NCBI GenBank assembly: GCA_035311445.1
Contig: DATGCX010000441.1
Span: forward strand, 1 to 16,121
Source of the DNA: JAJPKK01 sp035311445
GTDB taxonomy: Bacteria > Pseudomonadota > Alphaproteobacteria > Rhizobiales > Xanthobacteraceae
DNA length: 16,121 bases
Direction: 5' to 3'
In this document: in pieces, positions 15,851 through 16,121 of the stretch
Numbering within the stretch: position 1 is the first letter of the stretch
Layout of the letters: each line of letters starts with the position of its first letter
Made by a program: the position numbers and the translations under genes
The notes under the pieces: generated by a model
The model's database searches: none
What the model was told of the DNA's origin: nothing
Seen by the model: only the letters and a program-made list of their open reading frames with translations

Positions 15851-16121
15851 TCAGTTGGTTGTTCGCGGGCAGTATGTCGCCATTCCGAACAGCACCTGGA
15901 TCACGCGGATGTCGATGTTCTGCTCCAGCAGATGCGTGGCAACGCTGTGCCGCAGCGTGTGAGGCGCAACCCACTTCGGCAACCCGGCCAGCTCGGCCGC
16001 CAGTTGGCAGACGCGGTTGAGCTGGCGCGTGGACATCGGGCTGATGCGATCGCGACCGGGAAATATCCACACCGTGGGACGCGCGATGCGCCACCAGTCA
16101 CGCAGCAGCTCCAATAGCTGC
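15851..16121 (-). pseudogene. Tyrosine recombinase remnant, C-terminal part without nucleophile Tyr
   Basis: Continuation of the frame that begins at 1-360 across the circular join. It reads ELLRDWWRIARPTVWIFPG, RISPMSTRQLNRVCQLAAEL, then HTLRHSVATHLLEQNIDIRV with the catalytic H-x-x-R, then IQVLFG. In relatives this is followed by G-H-A/S-x-x-x-T-T-x-x-Y, which carries the last His and the nucleophilic Tyr. Here it is replaced by MATYCPRTTN and a stop at 15851-15853. The single Tyr in that tail is not in the right context. The protein therefore cannot be catalytic. The loss point coincides with the start of DUF5372-like DNA, so a deletion joined the two. Confidence 0.82.
16013..16121. repeat. 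Terminal direct repeat, right copy
   Basis: Identical to 1-109. See the left copy: the window closes on itself with a 109-base overlap. Confidence 0.97.

Noticed and set aside
1..16121. CRISPR array, tRNA, rRNA or toxin-antitoxin pair
   Set aside because: No regularly spaced direct repeats, no cloverleaf or rRNA-like segment, and no pair of small coupled ORFs with toxin or antitoxin features was seen by eye.

Overview
The window reads as a worn accessory segment from a GC-rich alphaproteobacterium. The protein families (PPK2-type polyphosphate kinase, Na/Pi cotransporter, rhizobial-type IS1634, IS110 and IS91-linked recombinase sequences) fit the Bradyrhizobium/Nitrobacteraceae neighbourhood. 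That placement comes from remembered family resemblance, not from a search.

Bases 1-109 are repeated exactly at 16013-16121, so the sequence closes into a circle of 16,012 bp. A tyrosine recombinase remnant lies across the join. I see no replication, partition, mobilisation or phage genes, so a loop in an assembly graph through a repeat, or an excised or tandem segment, is at least as likely as a plasmid.

Layout: (1) 1-360, recombinase remnant on the minus strand, continued at 15851-16121. (2) 361-1288, no convincing gene. (3) 1289-4106, two intact plus-strand genes: PPK2-family polyphosphate kinase and a Na/Pi cotransporter with a C-terminal PhoU-like region. (4) 4115-8892, a minus-strand cation-transporting P-type ATPase broken by a frameshift near 7985 and by a 2,026-bp IS1634-family element at 4436-6461. 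(5) 9078-10132, the N-terminal quarter of a Tat-exported family 1 glycoside hydrolase joined tail to tail with a truncated and frameshifted patatin-like phospholipase. (6) 10176-11780, an intact membrane-anchored alpha/beta hydrolase. (7) 12209-13166, a small ORF overlapping an intact ceramidase-like membrane hydrolase. (8) 13210-14490, decayed IS481-like and IS110 remnants. (9) 14491-14990, gene-free DNA with several strong hairpins. (10) 14991-15239, a GlsB/YeaQ-type small membrane protein. (11) 15318-15810, recombinase-associated small ORFs.

Functionally, the original locus looks like a stress or phosphate-energy and membrane-lipid group: Pi uptake, polyphosphate-driven nucleotide phosphorylation, ATP-driven ion transport, and several lipid or ester hydrolases. 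At least three members (ATPase, glycoside hydrolase, patatin) are now broken. The main story is insertion-sequence-driven decay, not an obvious new defence or mobile system. The least explained features are the circular closure without a replicon, the hairpin cluster at 14528-14805 (one hairpin resembles group II intron domain V), and a perfect 11-bp inverted repeat in the divergent promoter region at 9030-9061.
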